64,000 bases of DNA from Pegea sp. RAD2-039 (taxonomy: Eukaryota > Chordata > Thaliacea > Salpida > Salpidae), in contig JAQGEQ010000258.1 of NCBI GenBank assembly GCA_034620365.1, positions 604,374 to 668,373 of the forward strand, in the 5' to 3' direction. The notes under the pieces were generated by a model. It was not told the origin of the DNA. It saw only the letters and a list, made by a program, of their open reading frames with translations, and did not search any database. The translations under genes were made by a program, and so were the position numbers. Below are positions 61,239 through 64,000 of the stretch, piece by piece; the stretch's first letter is position 1; each line of letters starts with the position of its first letter.

Positions 61239-62085
61239 CCTTTAATTAAGAACATATTTTATCGATGAAAATATACAAGGGTATAAAGAAATTTGAATTC
61301 ATGTTACTAGCAAAAAAATTCAAATCTTTCATCAAAGGTTTATAGGAGAATATCAGATATAAATTTCTATCAAGACTTTGTAAGACATTTAAACTAATTT
61401 AATAGTAATGTAATCAAAGATTAAATTGTTTTGATATTCATGATTATAAAGAGCTTGTTTTAAGATTATATTCATTTGTTTCAAGAATAGTTTCAAATTT
61501 TTGAAATAGAATCTTCTCATGCATAACTCAGTGTTTAGATAAACTTTTGTTATTTATGAAAGAAAGTTAGTACCTGCTGACGTACAAGTGAAAATCATAC
61601 AAATTAATTTTTTCTACAAAAATATCATTTTTTTTACTTATGTTTATTTAGTTAAAAAGTCATAAGATATTCTAATAAAGTAGTTATGTTTTTTAATTTG
61701 AGTATAAACAATTTATTTTAAATAAAAGAAGAAGTATTAAGTTAGCTTTACTAAGAAAAATAAATCAAAACAAAGACTGAAATATTTTTCAGTAAGAACA
61801 TTTCGAAAGTTGTCAGTTTTATTGAGTAAAAGAAAATGAAGTTTAAAGATGAAATAAAGCGAATACAGTAGAAGATAATAATTAATCCCCTAAAAGTAAC
61901 TAATCAATCATAAAGGGTAATTCTGATAAAACTTGAAAACAGTTGTATGCAAACAAATTGTAATTCATTTTATGAACAAAATTCAATTAGATAATTAAAA
62001 ATCTCACCTAAACAATTTTTATCAAAATACAACTATCAAAGACTTTACTTGAAGAGTCAAGCCAATGGTTTACTTTATAAATCAA
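61239..62085 (+). repeat. Direct duplication, copy 2, adjoining the mucin-like gene
   Basis: Second copy, starting near 61240 and fading near 62085, less than 200 bp before the mucin-like start codon. The spacer between copies (about 61063-61238) is unique. Where the copies begin to diverge, copy 2 reads GCCAATGGTTTACTTTATAA and copy 1 reads GCAAATGGTTTCCTTTATAT. The CCAAT and TATAA words are therefore intact only in the copy next to the gene. Confidence 0.95.
62060..62083 (+). promoter_or_regulatory. Candidate core promoter of the mucin-like gene
   Basis: A CCAAT word and a TTTATAAAT TATA-like box lie 195-220 bp before the ATG at the end of duplication copy 2. In such AT-rich DNA a TATA-like word is weak evidence; position and pairing with CCAAT are the only support. 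Confidence 0.3.
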
Positions 62086-62277
62086 TATTATTCGAGTCTA
62101 ACTTGTTCATTTTATCTAATATTATTATTTATTATTAAAATAAACATGAAAAAACAGCAAAATTTTACTAAAAATAAAAAATACAAGAAATAAATTATTA
62201 AAAACAAACTTCATGAGAGAATTTTCAGAAGTACATGAAGTATCTATAAATCAAGAAAGTATTTTGCAGATCACGAG

Positions 62278-64000
62278 ATGAAAACTACTATACTTAGTTT
62301 TCTAATACAATGTTTACTTTTACTAACTACAAACAATGGAAAAGCAGAAAAAAGCAACCATACAGAATTTGAAAGTAGAAACACAATAGAAAACAGAATA
62401 AACATATTATCAACAATATATCCAACAGAAACAACTCTCAAATCAAATATGATTGAAACAACAATCAAAACAAGTGAAACAACCGTTCCAATAAGTACAA
62501 CAAGAGTAGAAACAACAGTTGATGCTACTACAGCAAGCACTCTAGAATCTACAATTGATTTGATAACAACAGAACAAACTACAAGTGATTCTTCTACATC
62601 TGTTCCAATAAGTACAACAAGAGTAGAAACAACATTTGATGCTACTACAGCAAGCACTCTAGAATCTACAAGTGATTTGATAACAACAGAACAAACTACA
62701 AGTGATTCTTCTACAACTGTTCCAATAAGTACAACAAGAGTAGAAACAACAGTTGATGCTACTACAGCAAGCACTCTAGAATCTACAAGTGATTTGATAA
62801 CAACAGAAGAAACTACAAGTGATTCTTCTACAACTGTTCCAATAAGTACAACAAGAGTAGAAACAACAGTTGATGCTACTACAGCAAGCACTCTAGAATC
62901 TACAAGTGATTTGATAACAACAGAACAAACTACAAGTGATTCTTCTACAACTGTTCCAATAAGTACAACAAGAGTAGAAACAACAGTTGATGCTACTACA
63001 GCAAGCACTCTAGAATCTACAAGTGATTTGATAACAACAGAACAAACTACAAGTGATTCTTCTACAACTGTTCCAATAAGTACAACAAGAGTAGAAACAA
63101 CAGTTGATGCTACTACAGCAAGCACTCTAGAATCTACAAGTGATTTGATAACAACAGAACAAACTACAAGTGATTCTTCTACAACTGTTCCAATAAGTAC
63201 AACAAGAGTAGAAACAACAGTTGATGCTACTACAGCAAGCACTTTAGAATCTACAAGTGATTTGATAACAACAGAACAAACTACAAGTGATTCTTCTACA
63301 ACTGTTCCAATAAGTACAACAAGAGTAGAAACAACAGTTGATGCTACTACAGCAAGCACTCTAGAATCTACAAGTGATTTGATAACAACAGAACAAACTA
63401 CAAGTGATTCTTCTACAACTGTTCCAATAAGTACAACAAGAGTAGAAACAACAGTTGATACTACTACAGCAAGCACTCTAGAATCTACAAGTGATTTGAT
63501 AACAACAGAACAAACTACAAGTGATTCTTCTACAACTGTTCCAATAAGTACAACAAGAGTAGAAACAACAGTTGATACTACTACAGCAAGCACTCTAGAA
63601 TCTACAAGTGATTTGATAACAACAGAACAAACTACAAGTGATTCTTCTACAACTGTTCCAATAAGTACAACAAAAGTAAAAACAACAGTTGATGCTACTA
63701 CAGCAAGCACTCTAGAATCTACAAGTTATTTGATAACAACAGAACAAACTACAAGTGATTCTTCTACAACTGTTCCAATAAGTACAACAAGAGTAGAAAC
63801 AACAGTTGATGCTACTACAGCAAGCACTCTAGAATCTATAAGTGATTTGATAACAACAGAACAAACTACAAGTGATTCTTCTACAACTGTTCCAATAAGT
63901 ACAGCAAGAGTAGAAACAACAGTTGATGCTACTACAGCAAGCACTCTAGAATCTACAAGTGATTTGATAACAACAGAACAAACTACAAGTGATTCTTCTA
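62278..64000 (+). CDS. Secreted mucin-like Thr/Ser-rich repeat protein (3' end beyond window)
   Basis: Open from the ATG at 62278 to the window end (574 codons) with no intron. It starts with a signal peptide (MKTTILSFLIQCLLLLTTNN), then about 45 residues rich in Asn/Thr with an early NHT glycosylation site. From residue 70 it consists of 39-residue repeats containing VPISTTRVETTVDATTASTL and ESTSDLITTEQTTSDSSTT: 12 complete copies and part of a 13th. Thr and Ser make up about half of each unit and proline is spaced once per unit, as in O-glycosylated mucin or cuticle/glycocalyx proteins. The repeats differ by only a few bases, so they are recently expanded or homogenised. The antisense strand is also open through the array, but only the sense frame has a signal peptide. 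A C-terminal anchor or domain, if any, is outside the window. Confidence 0.88.
   Translation, partial: MKTTILSFLIQCLLLLTTNNGKAEKSNHTEFESRNTIENRINILSTIYPTETTLKSNMIETTIKTSETTVPISTTRVETTVDATTASTLESTIDLITTEQTTSDSSTSVPISTTRVETTFDATTASTLESTSDLITTEQTTSDSSTTVPISTTRVETTVDATTASTLESTSDLITTEETTSDSSTTVPISTTRVETTVDATTASTLESTSDLITTEQTTSDSSTTVPISTTRVETTVDATTASTLESTSDLITTEQTTSDSSTTVPISTTRVETTVDATTASTLESTSDLITTEQTTSDSSTTVPISTTRVETTVDATTASTLESTSDLITTEQTTSDSSTTVPISTTRVETTVDATTASTLESTSDLITTEQTTSDSSTTVPISTTRVETTVDTTTASTLESTSDLITTEQTTSDSSTTVPISTTRVETTVDTTTASTLESTSDLITTEQTTSDSSTTVPISTTKVKTTVDATTASTLESTSYLITTEQTTSDSSTTVPISTTRVETTVDATTASTLESISDLITTEQTTSDSSTTVPISTARVETTVDATTASTLESTSDLITTEQTTSDSS
62485..64000 (+). repeat. 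117-bp coding tandem repeat, about 13 copies
   Basis: Units begin with GTTCCAATAAGTACAACA at 62485 and every 117 bp after that (62602, 62719, 62836 and so on to 63889). Length is constant in all copies seen. Substitutions are rare, and some are shared by neighbouring copies (GATACT for GATGCT in the units starting 63421 and 63538), as expected from unequal crossing-over or gene conversion. Confidence 0.97.

Noticed and set aside
62271-63710. Long antisense open frame (479 codons) through the repeat array
   Set aside because: It results from a stop-free 117-bp unit read backwards. The sense strand starts with a signal peptide and has mucin-like composition, so the antisense frame is a shadow.
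1-64000. tRNA genes, CRISPR arrays and bacterial-type promoters
   Set aside because: No B-box or cloverleaf could be supported, no spacer-repeat array is present, and the genes are spliced eukaryotic genes.

Overview
This is a strongly AT-rich window of animal nuclear DNA with spliced genes. Introns are GT-AG with donors such as GTAAGT and acceptors such as TTTTTCAG, and coding exons are separated by 40 bp to 6 kb. The gene set (a semaphorin, a BBSome subunit, a RITA1 homologue, prefoldin-like UXT) indicates a ciliated metazoan. The base composition, LINE debris and possible spliced-leader acceptors would suit a hydrozoan or a flatworm, but I cannot fix the phylum from the sequence.

Layout. 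1-826 (- strand): UXT followed by the start of an ASDURF-like prefoldin subunit, both PAQosome components, with operon-like spacing. 3038-5043 (+): a phytanoyl-CoA dioxygenase family gene, eight exons resolved. 6675-9349 (-): a RITA1 homologue, seven exons, 339 aa. 9478-9672 (-): intronless BBIP1, 128 bp upstream of RITA1 and probably co-transcribed with it. 9.7-13.8 kb: intergenic, with a less AT-rich patch that looks like an eroded mobile element and a dispersed repeat. 13817-19594 (-): a 14-exon, 939-aa leucine-rich repeat protein. 26038-43779 (-): a 20-exon transmembrane semaphorin (sema, PSI, one membrane span, proline-rich tail). Its 6.2-kb intron holds a single-exon secreted-protein gene at 32182-33522. 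43.8-60 kb: gene-poor, with two decayed non-LTR retrotransposons. 60.2-62.1 kb: a ~0.84-kb sequence duplicated directly. 62278 to the window end (+): a secreted Thr/Ser-rich mucin-like protein built of nearly identical 117-bp repeats.

The exon models for RITA1, the LRR protein and the semaphorin were assembled by hand and checked by reading-frame phase across every junction. RITA1 and the LRR gene close exactly. The semaphorin closes except for one apparent 1-nt deletion in exon 8. The observations most worth following are the paired PAQosome genes, the BBIP1-RITA1 pair, the nested secreted gene that is also splice-phase-compatible with the semaphorin, and the homogenised mucin repeats behind a duplicated upstream region.
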